64,000 nucleotides of DNA from Magnetospirillum aberrantis SpK (GTDB lineage Bacteria > Pseudomonadota > Alphaproteobacteria > Rhodospirillales > Magnetospirillaceae): contig NZ_JAAIYP010000042.1 of NCBI RefSeq assembly GCF_011022235.1, positions 1-64,000 on the forward strand. Reading direction: 5' to 3'. Position numbers and translations under genes: made by a program. The notes below the pieces were generated by a model. That model was not told where the DNA came from, ran no database searches, and was given only the letters and a program-made list of their open reading frames with translations. This document shows positions 54,794-63,605 of this stretch, piece by piece. Position 1 is the first letter of the stretch. Each line of letters begins with the position of its first letter.

Positions 54794-55927
54794 ATGCGTA
54801 TCCTGCACACCATTCCCGGCCGCAACTGGGGCGGCATGGAACACCGGACCATCGAACAGGTGCGCTGGCTGGTCGCCCATGGCCACGACGTGTGGCTGGC
54901 GGCACCCGCCGATGGCGAACCCTATCGCCGGGCCGCCGCCTTGGGCTTGCCGGTGGTCGCCATGAGTTTCGACCCGCCCTGGCACCCCGCCACCATCAAG
55001 GCCATGCGGGCGCTGGTGCGCGAGAAACGGATCGAGGTGATCGACGCCCACGTCACCCGTGACGCTAAGACGGCCCTGGCCTGCATGGACCTGTGCGCCC
55101 TGGTCCGTTCCCGCCACGTCAACCAGCCGCTCAAGACCAGCGCCGCGCGCCGCCTGCAATGGCGGCTGGCCGACCACGTCATCACCGTCGCCGGCTGCAC
55201 GCGCGACCATCTGGTCGATATCGGGCTGGCCGATCCCAAGCGTTCCACCGCCATCGGCGGCTGGGCCGACGAAAGCTTCTTCCAGTTGGACGACCCGGTG
55301 GCCACCCGCGCCCGGCTGCGCGCCGAGACCGGCGTCGCGGAAGACGCCTTCGCCCTGGTCTGCGTCGGCATGCTGCGCCCCGACAAGGGCCAGAACTTCC
55401 TGCTCGACGCCCTGGCCCTGTTGAAGGCCCGAGGCATTGTTCCGACCCTGGTCCTGGCCGGGTCGGCCACCGCCGAAAGTGCCGATTACGAAAATGCTCT
55501 GCGCAACCAGGCCATGGCGCTGGACGTGCGTTTTCTCGGCTATCGCGACGACGTGTCGGCCCTGATGCAGATGGCCGACGCCGTAGTCATCCCGTCCCTG
55601 ACCGAGGCGCAGCCGCGCGTGGCGGTCCAGGCCTTCGCCACCGGGCGGCCGGTGGTCGCCAGCGCGGTCGGCGGCGTCCCGGAAATCGTGGTGGACGGCA
55701 CGACCGGCTGGCTGGTGCCGCCGGCGCAGCCGCAAGCCCTGGCCGACGCCATCGCCCGAGTGATCCGCACCCCCGACGAAGCCGCCAAGGTGGCCGACGG
55801 AGCCCGTCATCTCGCCGAACATTCCATGCGTTTCGACCACCGCATGGAGCAAACCCTGGCGACCTATCGGACCGCCCTGGAGCGGGCCCGACAGCGGCCG
55901 TTCCCGCTGCCGTCGGTGCGGGCTTAG
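54794..55927 (+). CDS. Family 4-type glycosyltransferase
   Basis: A 377-residue GT-B enzyme. The N-terminal half has a Gly-rich PGRNWGGMEHRTIEQ loop and VIDAHVTRDAKTAL. The donor half has VGMLRPDKGQNFLLDAL and EAQPRVAVQAFATGRPVVAS, where the usual second Glu is Gln. The start is an ATG with CGAGGGACAG upstream. The stop is two bases from the convergent DegT-like gene. Probably LPS or polysaccharide assembly. Confidence 0.83.
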   Translation: MRILHTIPGRNWGGMEHRTIEQVRWLVAHGHDVWLAAPADGEPYRRAAALGLPVVAMSFDPPWHPATIKAMRALVREKRIEVIDAHVTRDAKTALACMDLCALVRSRHVNQPLKTSAARRLQWRLADHVITVAGCTRDHLVDIGLADPKRSTAIGGWADESFFQLDDPVATRARLRAETGVAEDAFALVCVGMLRPDKGQNFLLDALALLKARGIVPTLVLAGSATAESADYENALRNQAMALDVRFLGYRDDVSALMQMADAVVIPSLTEAQPRVAVQAFATGRPVVASAVGGVPEIVVDGTTGWLVPPAQPQALADAIARVIRTPDEAAKVADGARHLAEHSMRFDHRMEQTLATYRTALERARQRPFPLPSVRA

Positions 55928-55928
55928 C

Positions 55929-57170
55929 TCAAGACGCGCGCTGAAAATCCGCGATGGCGGCGGCAATACGGCGGATGTCCGTCTCGTCCAATGTCGGATA
56001 CATGGGCACGAACAAGGTGTGGGCGCGTGTCCATTCGGCGTTGGGGGCACTGAACCCCATGCCGGCGAAAGCCGCCTCGGTGCTGAGCGCCGCCAGCAAC
56101 ATCGGGGCGGAATCCACACCCTGCCTCGACAACGCCGCCTTCAGGCGGGCCGGGTCCTCGACCACCAGCGGGAACAGCCAATAGCCGTTGTCGGCGCTGT
56201 CGCATTGCGGCGGCAACGCAACCTTGCCGTCCGGTTCGATCAGGCTGCGCAACAGCCGGCCGGCCGCCTGCCGCTTACTTTCTCGCGCGTCCAGATCCGG
56301 CAATAGCGACATCCCCAGACGTGCCTGGACGGCCGTGAAACGTTCGCGAAACACCGGTGGAAGACGGTCGCGCAAGACCACGGTCTTGTTGGTTTTCTGG
56401 TAACGCGCGAACCAATCGCCCGCCGCTGCCGTCAGCCGCAGCAACGGCAGGACGGTCAGGGAAAACAGCGGCGGCCAGGTGGCCGTCTTGATCACCAGGT
56501 TCTTGAGCGTTTCGGCCAGCATGGGGCCACGGCTGGCCGCACCCTCGGCCTCGGCGGCGCGATGCAGACGTTCAAGCAGGGCCGGATCCTCGGCCAGGAC
56601 AATCCCTCCGTTGAGGGTGCACACCGATTTCAGCAAGCTGAGGCTGAAGATGGCGGCATGGCCGAAGGTTCCCACCCTTTGGCCGTCGTAACGGGCGGCA
56701 AAAGCCTGCGAACAATCCTCGACCAACATCACGCCACGGTCGTCGCAGATTTTCCGCAACCGCGGCATGTCGTGCACGTAACCGGACAGGTGGGTAACCA
56801 GCAACACCGCCGAACGCGGCGACAGTTTGCGCTCCAGGTCGTCTTCATCCAGACGGAACCCGCGGGGCTCCAGATCAACCACCACCGGAACGAAACCGGC
56901 CAGGCGGATGATGTTCACGAAATCCGCCACATGCAGCCCACCGATCAGGACCTCGGCCCCTTCAGCCAGGTCGAGACACCGCAGCAGGTGGAAGAACCCC
57001 ATGCGCGCACGGCAAAAACACACCGCGTCCTGGCGACCGTAGCGGGCGGCGAAGGCCCGTTCGAACGCAGCGATCTCGGCGCCGCCACCTTGGGCGCCGG
57101 CAAGCGCCGCCGCGGTCCGCAACAGCGCCGGAAACGGCAACGGGATGGAAAGGCGGGGAATGGCCGTCAT
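55929..57170 (-). CDS. DegT/DnrJ/EryC1-like PLP-dependent aminotransferase
   Basis: A 413-residue fold-type I PLP enzyme. The cofactor-binding Asp is D152 in VEDCSQAF and the Schiff-base Lys is K181 in FSLSLLKS. Relatives aminate keto-sugars; some are regulators. The region 190-250 carries an insertion with hydrophobic and aromatic residues (WPPLFSLTVLPLLRL), unusual for sugar aminotransferases and possibly membrane-associating. It overlaps the radical SAM gene upstream as ATGA, so the two are co-translated and likely act together. Confidence 0.8.
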   Translation of the reverse strand: MTAIPRLSIPLPFPALLRTAAALAGAQGGGAEIAAFERAFAARYGRQDAVCFCRARMGFFHLLRCLDLAEGAEVLIGGLHVADFVNIIRLAGFVPVVVDLEPRGFRLDEDDLERKLSPRSAVLLVTHLSGYVHDMPRLRKICDDRGVMLVEDCSQAFAARYDGQRVGTFGHAAIFSLSLLKSVCTLNGGIVLAEDPALLERLHRAAEAEGAASRGPMLAETLKNLVIKTATWPPLFSLTVLPLLRLTAAAGDWFARYQKTNKTVVLRDRLPPVFRERFTAVQARLGMSLLPDLDARESKRQAAGRLLRSLIEPDGKVALPPQCDSADNGYWLFPLVVEDPARLKAALSRQGVDSAPMLLAALSTEAAFAGMGFSAPNAEWTRAHTLFVPMYPTLDETDIRRIAAAIADFQRAS

Positions 57171-58333
57171 GACGCGGATTGGTCCTTGCTGGAAGAGAGA
57201 GCGGCGACGTCGTCGCCCAGGTCACGCCCCAGCGCCGGCAACCGGTTGACCAGCGGCAGGCCGGACATCAGGGCATTGAAGGAAGAATCCTGGGACCAGC
57301 AGATGCAACGGTTGCGCCGCCGCCGGACAAGATCGCGCTGTTGCAACATGGCCGGGCTGTTCCAAACAGCCTTGATCCCGTCGCGAAGCACATTCCCCAC
57401 CGGTGGAAAGCGGGCCGCGCAGTGGACGACGTCGCCATCGGGCATGATCGACAGGCGCAGGAACGGCGACCAGCAGGGAGTGCTTTGCATCAAACTGTGC
57501 GGATCAAACCAATAGGTGGGAATGGACCCGAAATAGCGATTGCGGAACATGGGGAAACGTTCGCTGATGCGGGCGAAACCCGCCTCGACCCGCGCACGCT
57601 GGTCGGGCGCGAAAATGTGCTGTTCCAATTGTTCCTTGGATTTGCCGTGGGGATGGTCCTGATACCCCCAGGTGACCGGCTGGGCGGCGACCTTGTCCAC
57701 CTTTTCCGACAGCATCTCGAGAATGGGAACCACCCGTTCCAAATTCCACGAGGTGATTACCGTGGTGGTCTTCAATTGCGGGCGGCTGCCCCGACGCCGG
57801 GCCTTGACCGCGTCGATCCCGCGCATGGCCGCCTCGAACAAACCGTCCAGATGACGGTTGCGGTCGTGTTCCGCCGGATCGTCGCTGTCGATGCTGACCA
57901 CCACGTAATCCACGCCGCTGTCGACCACGTCTTGCGCATGACGCTCCAGCAACATGCCGTTGGTGACGATGTAACAGGTCAGGCCATGGCTTTTCAGCCG
58001 GCGGATCAGTGGGAACAACAGCGGACTCAGCAGCACTTCGCCACCGGTGAAGCCCACGACCCAGGTTCCGCTGGCGGCGATCTCGTCCGCCAGGGCCAGC
58101 GCCCGATCCAACGCCATTTCGGGCGGATGCCGCTTGTGAACCTTGTGCGTCGAGCAGAACGAACAAAAGGCATTGCAATCGAACGTCAGGTGCCACGTCA
58201 GGAACAACGGGCCCTGCGGAATCGGCCGATTGAGAACACGCCCCCACAAAATTCCGATGGCAAAAGTCGCGACACCACGAAGCAAACGCCGCAGCGACGT
58301 CGCCGGCATCACGCCCTTGTAGGAAAAAAGCAT
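57167..58333 (-). CDS. Radical SAM/SPASM-like protein
   Basis: A 388-residue radical SAM enzyme. The cluster motif is C53-x3-C57-x2-C60, FTGGEVLL is the SAM-binding Gly motif, and a C-terminal Cys-rich region (CWSPFLRLSIMPDGDVVHC, NVLRDG, CICW) resembles a SPASM auxiliary-cluster domain. An N-terminal hydrophobic helix (about 12-32) may anchor it. Relatives modify peptides, sugars or lipids by hydrogen abstraction; HpnH-like and heptose-modifying types exist. It is first in the operon with the DegT-like gene and has a promoter-like sequence and inverted repeats upstream. The reaction is unknown. Confidence 0.82.
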   Translation of the reverse strand: MLFSYKGVMPATSLRRLLRGVATFAIGILWGRVLNRPIPQGPLFLTWHLTFDCNAFCSFCSTHKVHKRHPPEMALDRALALADEIAASGTWVVGFTGGEVLLSPLLFPLIRRLKSHGLTCYIVTNGMLLERHAQDVVDSGVDYVVVSIDSDDPAEHDRNRHLDGLFEAAMRGIDAVKARRRGSRPQLKTTTVITSWNLERVVPILEMLSEKVDKVAAQPVTWGYQDHPHGKSKEQLEQHIFAPDQRARVEAGFARISERFPMFRNRYFGSIPTYWFDPHSLMQSTPCWSPFLRLSIMPDGDVVHCAARFPPVGNVLRDGIKAVWNSPAMLQQRDLVRRRRNRCICWSQDSSFNALMSGLPLVNRLPALGRDLGDDVAALSSSKDQSAS

Positions 58334-58367
58334 AAGCGCCCCGCCCCTTTTTTTAGGAGTCCGCGAC

Positions 58368-58395
58368 TGTATCCTCTGAGCCAAACGTAATTCAA
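58368..58395 (-). promoter_or_regulatory. Candidate promoter for the radical SAM-aminotransferase operon
   Basis: On the minus strand TTGAAT (58395-58390) is followed after 16 bases by GATACA (58373-58368), about 35 bases before the ATG at 58333. The -35 match is good and the -10 match is moderate. The inverted repeats at 58399-58428 lie just upstream of the -35 box. Confidence 0.4.
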
Positions 58396-58398
58396 TCG

Positions 58399-58428
58399 TT
58401 GGCTTGCCAGCCAAAAGCTCTTGCTTTT
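58399..58428. repeat. Two adjoining inverted repeats in a divergent promoter region
   Basis: TTGGCT-TGCC-AGCCAA (58399-58414) and AAAAGC-TCTT-GCTTTT (58413-58428) are perfect 6-base-arm palindromes that share two bases. They lie between the radical SAM gene and the transglutaminase-like gene, which are transcribed divergently. They could be operator half-sites for a dimeric regulator or small hairpins in the leader of the plus-strand gene; the sequence alone does not decide. Confidence 0.45.
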
Positions 58429-58442
58429 AATGTGCGGTTCAC

Positions 58443-59354
58443 ATGTCCGGTCGAGAGGCTCCTTTGCGCATAATCCGATACCTTCTCGTCGCCACCGCAA
58501 TCGCAGCGGCGATCGTGGCGACGGTCCCTGCCGCACGGCGCCATGCCGCCGCCTGGTGGGATTTCTGGGTGTCTGACGGACCCTATCTCAGCCGAACCTT
58601 CATCTTGAAGAACTTCGTCGTCGCACCCGACGATCCCGAAGTCGGCGAGCTGATCGCCAACCCCGAATTCGTCGACCATCGCGGCCGCCGCGCCGATTTC
58701 CGCAAGCCCCTGGCGGAACAACTGTTGTTGCCGCTTTCCGATGAAGAGACGCAACGCTATCGGCAGTTCCTCGACGGCTATCTGGCCATCCTCGACCGGC
58801 ATGACGGTCTGGACGACCGGCTTGCCCGGGAAATCACCGATTACATCTACCGCCAATGGCGACAAAACGCCGACTTGCCCTACAAGGACCTGTCGAACTG
58901 GAACAACCTGCCGGAGCATGCCCAACGTTTCGAGGATTTGACCGCCTATTTCGTCAATTCCAACAGCAGTTGCGGCACCATCGGCCAGACGACTTCCACG
59001 CTTTTGCGTTTCGCCGGCTTCAGGACCCGCACCATGTTGCTGTCCGGTCAGATTCCCGACGTCAACGCCGGCCACGTCTTCGCCGAATATTATTCGCCCG
59101 GCCTTAAGAAATGGGTGATGGTCGATGCCCAGCAAGACTTCATTCCCGACAATGGCCACACCTTGCTGAGCGCGTTCGAATTCTTCCCCCTCCGGGATCG
59201 AAGCGAAATTTTCCGCCGTGCCGGCATCAGCCGCTATGACAACGACACCGACGTCGTGCTGCACTTCACCCAGCGCGGCCCCATCGCCGAAAGGTACATG
59301 CTGGCCTGGGAACCGGAAGTGTGGGAAATACTGGCCCGGAAATGGAAAGAATGA
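58443..59354 (+). CDS. Transglutaminase-like superfamily protein, membrane-anchored
   Basis: A 303-residue protein with an N-terminal membrane segment (about 9-28) and a transglutaminase-like Cys-His-Asp domain: C177 in SSCGTIGQT, H211 in AGHVFAEYY and D228 in MVDAQQ. This superfamily includes proteases, amidases and crosslinking enzymes. The active-site residues are intact. It is coupled (ATGA) to a family 2 glycosyltransferase, so a role in modifying an exported glycan, glycopeptide or cell-surface protein is plausible. The start is the ATG at 58443. Confidence 0.78.
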   Translation: MSGREAPLRIIRYLLVATAIAAAIVATVPAARRHAAAWWDFWVSDGPYLSRTFILKNFVVAPDDPEVGELIANPEFVDHRGRRADFRKPLAEQLLLPLSDEETQRYRQFLDGYLAILDRHDGLDDRLAREITDYIYRQWRQNADLPYKDLSNWNNLPEHAQRFEDLTAYFVNSNSSCGTIGQTTSTLLRFAGFRTRTMLLSGQIPDVNAGHVFAEYYSPGLKKWVMVDAQQDFIPDNGHTLLSAFEFFPLRDRSEIFRRAGISRYDNDTDVVLHFTQRGPIAERYMLAWEPEVWEILARKWKE

Positions 59355-60118
59355 TGGCCGGAAATCCCACATTGAGTGTCCTGGTGGTGATCCACAACGA
59401 GGAACGGCGCCTTGCCGCCTGTCTGGACAGGCTGGGCTTCGCCGACGAACTGGTGGTCGTGCTCGACAAATGCGACGACGGCAGCAAGGCCATCGCCCAA
59501 TCCCATGGTGCCCGCCTGGTCGAAGGCGCCTGGGAAATCGAGGGCGACCGGCGCAACACCGGCATCGCCGCCTGTCGCTGCGACTGGGTGCTCGAGGTGG
59601 ATGCCGACGAGCACGTTCCCGAGGAACTGGCGGCGGAAATCCGCCAGGTGATCGCCGGCACCGCCTGCGACTGGCACGAAATCCCCGTCGACAACTACAT
59701 CGGTACCCGGCTGGTCCGGCACGGCTGGGGCGGGTCGTACGGCAAGGCGGCCTATCCCGGTCTGTTTCGCAAGAACGCCAAAACCTGGGGCCGCGACCGC
59801 GTGCATCCGTCGCTGACCTGGCGCGGGCGCAAGGGCGCCATGTTGCGCAACCGGCTGCGCCACTACGTGGACGACGACATTTCCGACATGATCCGCCGTC
59901 TCGACAAATATTCCACCGCCAAGGCCCGTGACCTGCGCGAGAAGGGCGAGACCTGGGGCTCCACGGCCAGCAACCTGCGCCGTCTGGTCAGCCGCTTCTT
60001 TAAGTGCTATGTCCGCCGGGGAGGCTGGCGCGAAGGCGGCTACGGCTTCCTGATCGCCCTGTTCGCCGGGCTCTACCCGCTGCTCAGCCATTACAAGGCC
60101 AAATACGAAAAGGACTGA
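59351..60118 (+). CDS. Family 2 glycosyltransferase (WaaE/KdtX-like)
   Basis: A 255-residue GT-A enzyme: LSVLVVIHNEERRL at the N-terminus, a D-x-C-D-D motif (LDKCDDGS) and VLEVDADEHVP for metal binding, and HPSLTWRG before a C-terminal region with FKCYVRRGGWREGGYGF. This layout is that of LPS-core glucosyltransferases such as WaaE. It starts on the last four bases of the transglutaminase-like gene (ATGA) with GGAAAGA upstream. A further glycosyltransferase gene follows after five bases. Confidence 0.87.
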   Translation: MMAGNPTLSVLVVIHNEERRLAACLDRLGFADELVVVLDKCDDGSKAIAQSHGARLVEGAWEIEGDRRNTGIAACRCDWVLEVDADEHVPEELAAEIRQVIAGTACDWHEIPVDNYIGTRLVRHGWGGSYGKAAYPGLFRKNAKTWGRDRVHPSLTWRGRKGAMLRNRLRHYVDDDISDMIRRLDKYSTAKARDLREKGETWGSTASNLRRLVSRFFKCYVRRGGWREGGYGFLIALFAGLYPLLSHYKAKYEKD

Positions 60119-60123
60119 TCCCC

Positions 60124-61161
60124 ATGGCCCGGATCGTCATGACCGACGACGGCATCGTCTTCGACGGCCGCACGCTGGAGCAACGCCCCCTGGGGGGCGC
60201 CGAAACGTCGTTCATCGAAATGGCCAACGCCTTGGCGGCACGCGGCCACGACGTCCTTGTCTGCAACAAATGCGACGCCGAGGTGGTGCATCGCGGCGTC
60301 ACCTGGCGGCCCATCGGCCAGGGCGTCCCCGCCGAGGCCGACCTTTACATTCCCAACCGGGGCGACAAGCTGTTGCAGCATTGCCGCAAGGCCGGACGGG
60401 TGATCTTCTGGATCCACAATCCCGCCGGCTACCTGCTCAAATGGCGCTATCAATGGAAACTGGCCTGGCGGCGTCCGGTGATCGTCTTTTCCGGCGCCAG
60501 CCATGCCGGAACCTATCCCGCCTGGGCCATGGCCGGGGGGCGTGAAATCGTTCCCTATGGCTTGACCGACCTGTTCCGCCACGCCACGCCACGCGATTGC
60601 GCCCCGCCGCCAAAAGCCGTGTTCACCTCGAACCCGTTACGCTCCCTGGACTGGCTGCTCGATCTGTGGGAAAGCCATATCCGCCCGGCGGTTCCCGGCG
60701 CCGAACTGCATGTGTTCGCCGGCACCGCCACCTACGGCGCCGCCGGCCAAGCCAAGGCCGGCCGCATGGGACCGGTGCTGGAACACGCCGCCGCCTTGGC
60801 CGACCAGGGCGTGGTGTTGCGCGGTCCGGTTCCCAAGGCACAATTGGTTGACGAGCTGGCGACCGCCCGTGCCCTGCTGTATCGCGGCGACATCGGCGAA
60901 ACCTTTTGTTCGGCGGTAGCCGAAGCCCAGGCCATGGGATTGCCGGCCGTGCTGGAAGACATCGCCTGCATGCGCGAACGGGTGGTCGAGGGCCGAACCG
61001 GCTGGGCGGTCAAAGGGGCCGAAGCTTTCGCCGAGCGGGCCATCCGAATCCTGTCCGACGACGCCTTGTGGCAGGCCATGCACCGCGATTGCCTGAAGCT
61101 GCAAAACACCTGGGGCTGGGATCAGGCGGCGGCGGAATTCGAGCGCATCGCCGGCCTGTGA
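60124..61161 (+). CDS. GT-B glycosyltransferase (family 4-like)
   Basis: A 345-residue GT-B protein. The N-terminal half contains RPLGGAETSFIEMANALAARGH and FWIHNPAGYLL. The donor half contains AVFTSNPLRSLDWLLDLW, VLRGPVPKAQLVDELATA and ETFCSAVAEAQAMGLPAVLE (Glu-x7-Glu). Probably a core-oligosaccharide or polysaccharide sugar transferase. It is last in the three-gene run starting at 58443 and is convergent with galE (12 bases between stops). Confidence 0.83.
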   Translation: MARIVMTDDGIVFDGRTLEQRPLGGAETSFIEMANALAARGHDVLVCNKCDAEVVHRGVTWRPIGQGVPAEADLYIPNRGDKLLQHCRKAGRVIFWIHNPAGYLLKWRYQWKLAWRRPVIVFSGASHAGTYPAWAMAGGREIVPYGLTDLFRHATPRDCAPPPKAVFTSNPLRSLDWLLDLWESHIRPAVPGAELHVFAGTATYGAAGQAKAGRMGPVLEHAAALADQGVVLRGPVPKAQLVDELATARALLYRGDIGETFCSAVAEAQAMGLPAVLEDIACMRERVVEGRTGWAVKGAEAFAERAIRILSDDALWQAMHRDCLKLQNTWGWDQAAAEFERIAGL

Positions 61162-61173
61162 TCCGTCTTGTCC

Positions 61174-62157
61174 TCAGTCGGCCCAGCCGGCGGCACGGTG
61201 CCAGACACAGGCCGAACCGACCATGGCCGCCAGAGTGGAATGGCCCGCCTTCCACCCCAGGACCTGCCTTGCCAAGGTGGAATCGGCGACCAGAACCGGG
61301 GTGTCGCCGGGGCGGCGCGGTTTTTCCCGCACCTTGACCCGGCACCCGGTCTGCCGCTCCACTTCGGCCACGATCTCACGCACGCTGAAACCGGTTCCGG
61401 TTCCCAAATTCAAGGGTTGGCCCAAGCCGCCGGCGCGCAGATGGTCGAACGCCAGCACATGGGCGGCGGCGATGTCCGAGACGTGGACATAGTCGCGGAT
61501 GCCGGTGCCGTCGGGCGTATCGTAGTCGGTTCCCAGCACGTCCAGAACGAAGCCTGGGTCCAGCGCCGCCCGGATGGCCAGGGGAACAAGGTGGGTTTCG
61601 GGGCGATGCATCTCGCCGATGCCACCGTCCTTATCCGCACCGCAGGCGTTGAAATAACGCAGCGCTATGGATTGCAGGCCGGTACGGGCGGCACAATCGG
61701 CGATGATACGCTCGCACATCGCTTTCGACGCGCCGTAGGGGTTGATCGGCGCCAGCGGCGCGTCCTCGGCAACCGGACAGGTTTGGGGAACGCCGTAGAT
61801 CGAAGCGGTGGAGGAAAACACCAGGATTCGGATGTCGGCGGCGGTCATGGCCTGCAACACGCTGATCATGCCGCCAACGTTGTCGGCATAGTAATCCAGC
61901 GGGCGTTCCACCGATTCACCAGCCATGATCAGTCCCGCCAGATGCAACACCGCCAACGGCCGGTGACGCTCAAGCACCGCCGTAAACGCCGCCATGTCGA
62001 GCACGGAAACCTGCTCCAACGGTCCCCACCGCACGGCGTCCCGGCGGCCGGTCCTGAGATCGTCGACCGCGACAGGTTGCAGGCCGCGTTCGGCCAGGGC
62101 CTTGCAGACGTGGCTGCCGATATAGCCGGCACCGCCGGTTACCACCACTCGATCCAT
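61174..62157 (-). CDS. galE: UDP-glucose 4-epimerase
   Basis: A 327-residue extended SDR of normal GalE length: TGGAGYIGSHVCKAL for NAD, FSSTASIYG with the catalytic Ser/Thr, and NPYGASK with the Tyr-x3-Lys pair. LRYFNACGAD and RDYVHVSDIA are GalE hallmarks. It interconverts UDP-glucose and UDP-galactose, supplying galactose for the glycan genes around it. The start is the ATG at 62157 with GAGGGGGG upstream. A promoter with a perfect -35 box lies about 40 bases upstream. Confidence 0.93.
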   Translation of the reverse strand: MDRVVVTGGAGYIGSHVCKALAERGLQPVAVDDLRTGRRDAVRWGPLEQVSVLDMAAFTAVLERHRPLAVLHLAGLIMAGESVERPLDYYADNVGGMISVLQAMTAADIRILVFSSTASIYGVPQTCPVAEDAPLAPINPYGASKAMCERIIADCAARTGLQSIALRYFNACGADKDGGIGEMHRPETHLVPLAIRAALDPGFVLDVLGTDYDTPDGTGIRDYVHVSDIAAAHVLAFDHLRAGGLGQPLNLGTGTGFSVREIVAEVERQTGCRVKVREKPRRPGDTPVLVADSTLARQVLGWKAGHSTLAAMVGSACVWHRAAGWAD

Positions 62158-62195
62158 GACCCCCCTCGCACGCCGCCACCCCGACGGGTGGCGAC

Positions 62196-62225
62196 CATAT
62201 ACGTATGCCGGACCGCCGCTGTCAA
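62196..62225 (-). promoter_or_regulatory. Candidate sigma-70-type promoter for galE
   Basis: On the minus strand a consensus TTGACA (62225-62220) is followed by 18 bases and then TATATG (62201-62196). The -10 part overlaps the 8-base palindrome ATACGTAT (62199-62206), which could be a regulator site or chance. The predicted leader is about 30 bases. Confidence 0.5.
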
Positions 62226-62304
62226 TTTCGCGGGAAAACGCTTGGCCGCCGCCACGGGTGGCGCCGGACTTTACCCGCCCCGGCCAATGGGCTAAGGGTG
62301 TGCC

Positions 62305-63588
62305 ATGACACAAGCCGTATCAAACGCCCGCCATGTCGCGTTCGACCTGTTGGCCGACGTCCTCGACCGTCGCCGTCTGCTGGACGAGGCAACCACCGCC
62401 AACACGGCCTTTTCCGCTCTGGACAGCCGCGACCGTGCCTTCGTGCGCCGGTTGGTCGCCACCACCTTGCGCCGTCTCGGCCAAGTGGACGCCATCCTGG
62501 CGACCTTCGTCACCAAGTCGCCGCCCAAGGCCATCCGGCACCTGCTGCGTCTTGGCGCCACCCAGTTGCTGTTCCTGGAAACGCCCCCTCACGCCGCCAT
62601 CGCCACCAGCGTCGAGTTGAGCCGGGTGCTGAAACTGGACGGCCTGTCCGGTCTGATCAATGCCGTGCTGCGCCGCATCGACCGCGACGGCCGCGCCATG
62701 GTCGCCGCCCAGGATGCCGCCCGTCTCGACATTCCTGGCTGGATGTACGAATCCTGGGAGGGGTATTACGGTGCCGGCACCGCCCATGCCGTGGCCTCGG
62801 CCTGCCTGGAAGAGGCGCCGCTTGACCTGACGGTGGCCGCCGACCCCGCCAGCTGGGCCGGCCGGTTGGACGCACGGCTGTTGCCCACCGGCTCGTTGCG
62901 CCGACACGGCGGCGACGTCACCGCGCTCGACGGCTTCGCCGAAGGCGGATGGTGGGTCCAAGACGCCGCCGCCGCCTTGCCGGCGCGCTTGCTGGGCGAC
63001 GTCGCCGGACGCGAGATCGCCGATTTGTGCGCGGCTCCCGGCGGCAAGACCTTGCAATTGGCCGCCGCCGGCGCGCGCGTCACCGCCGTCGATCTGTCAC
63101 GCAAGCGGTTGGAACGGGTGCGCGAGAACCTGGGGCGTCAACGCCTGTCGGCCGAAGTGGTTGCCGCCGACGTCGCCAGCTGGCAACCGGAACGGCTGTT
63201 CGACGCCGTCTTGCTGGATGCTCCGTGCAGCGCCACCGGCACCTTGCGGCGCCATCCCGACGGATTGCACCTGAAAAGCGCCCCCGAGGTGACAAAACTG
63301 GCCGGCGTCCAGGCTCGTCTGCTACGTGCCGCCGCGGCCCTGGTGCGGCCGGGGGGAACCTTGGTTTATTGCGTCTGCTCGCTGCAACCCGAGGAAAGCG
63401 AGCCGCAGATCGCCACCCTTCTGTCCGAAGGTGCGCCCTTCGTCCGCGAACCGGTGCGGCCCGAGGAAGTCGGCGGCCTGGATGAGTTGATCACCCCACA
63501 GGGCGATTTGCGGACCCTGCCTTGCCATCTTGCCGAACTTGGCGGGCTTGACGCTTTCTATGCCTGCCGCCTGCGTCGATCCGCCTGA
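62305..63588 (+). CDS. rsmB: 16S rRNA (cytosine-C5)-methyltransferase RsmB
   Basis: A 427-residue RNA m5C methyltransferase. An N-terminal NusB-like domain (about 5-135) precedes the SAM-binding domain with DLCAAPGGKT at 240-249. The two Cys of the Nol1/Nop2 mechanism are C308 in DAPCSATG and the catalytic C358 in CVCSLQPEE. It methylates C967 of 16S rRNA in E. coli numbering. The start is the ATG at 62305, and the gene is divergent from galE. Confidence 0.93.
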   Translation: MTQAVSNARHVAFDLLADVLDRRRLLDEATTANTAFSALDSRDRAFVRRLVATTLRRLGQVDAILATFVTKSPPKAIRHLLRLGATQLLFLETPPHAAIATSVELSRVLKLDGLSGLINAVLRRIDRDGRAMVAAQDAARLDIPGWMYESWEGYYGAGTAHAVASACLEEAPLDLTVAADPASWAGRLDARLLPTGSLRRHGGDVTALDGFAEGGWWVQDAAAALPARLLGDVAGREIADLCAAPGGKTLQLAAAGARVTAVDLSRKRLERVRENLGRQRLSAEVVAADVASWQPERLFDAVLLDAPCSATGTLRRHPDGLHLKSAPEVTKLAGVQARLLRAAAALVRPGGTLVYCVCSLQPEESEPQIATLLSEGAPFVREPVRPEEVGGLDELITPQGDLRTLPCHLAELGGLDAFYACRLRRSA

Positions 63589-63605
63589 GAATGTTGGACC
63601 CAAGA

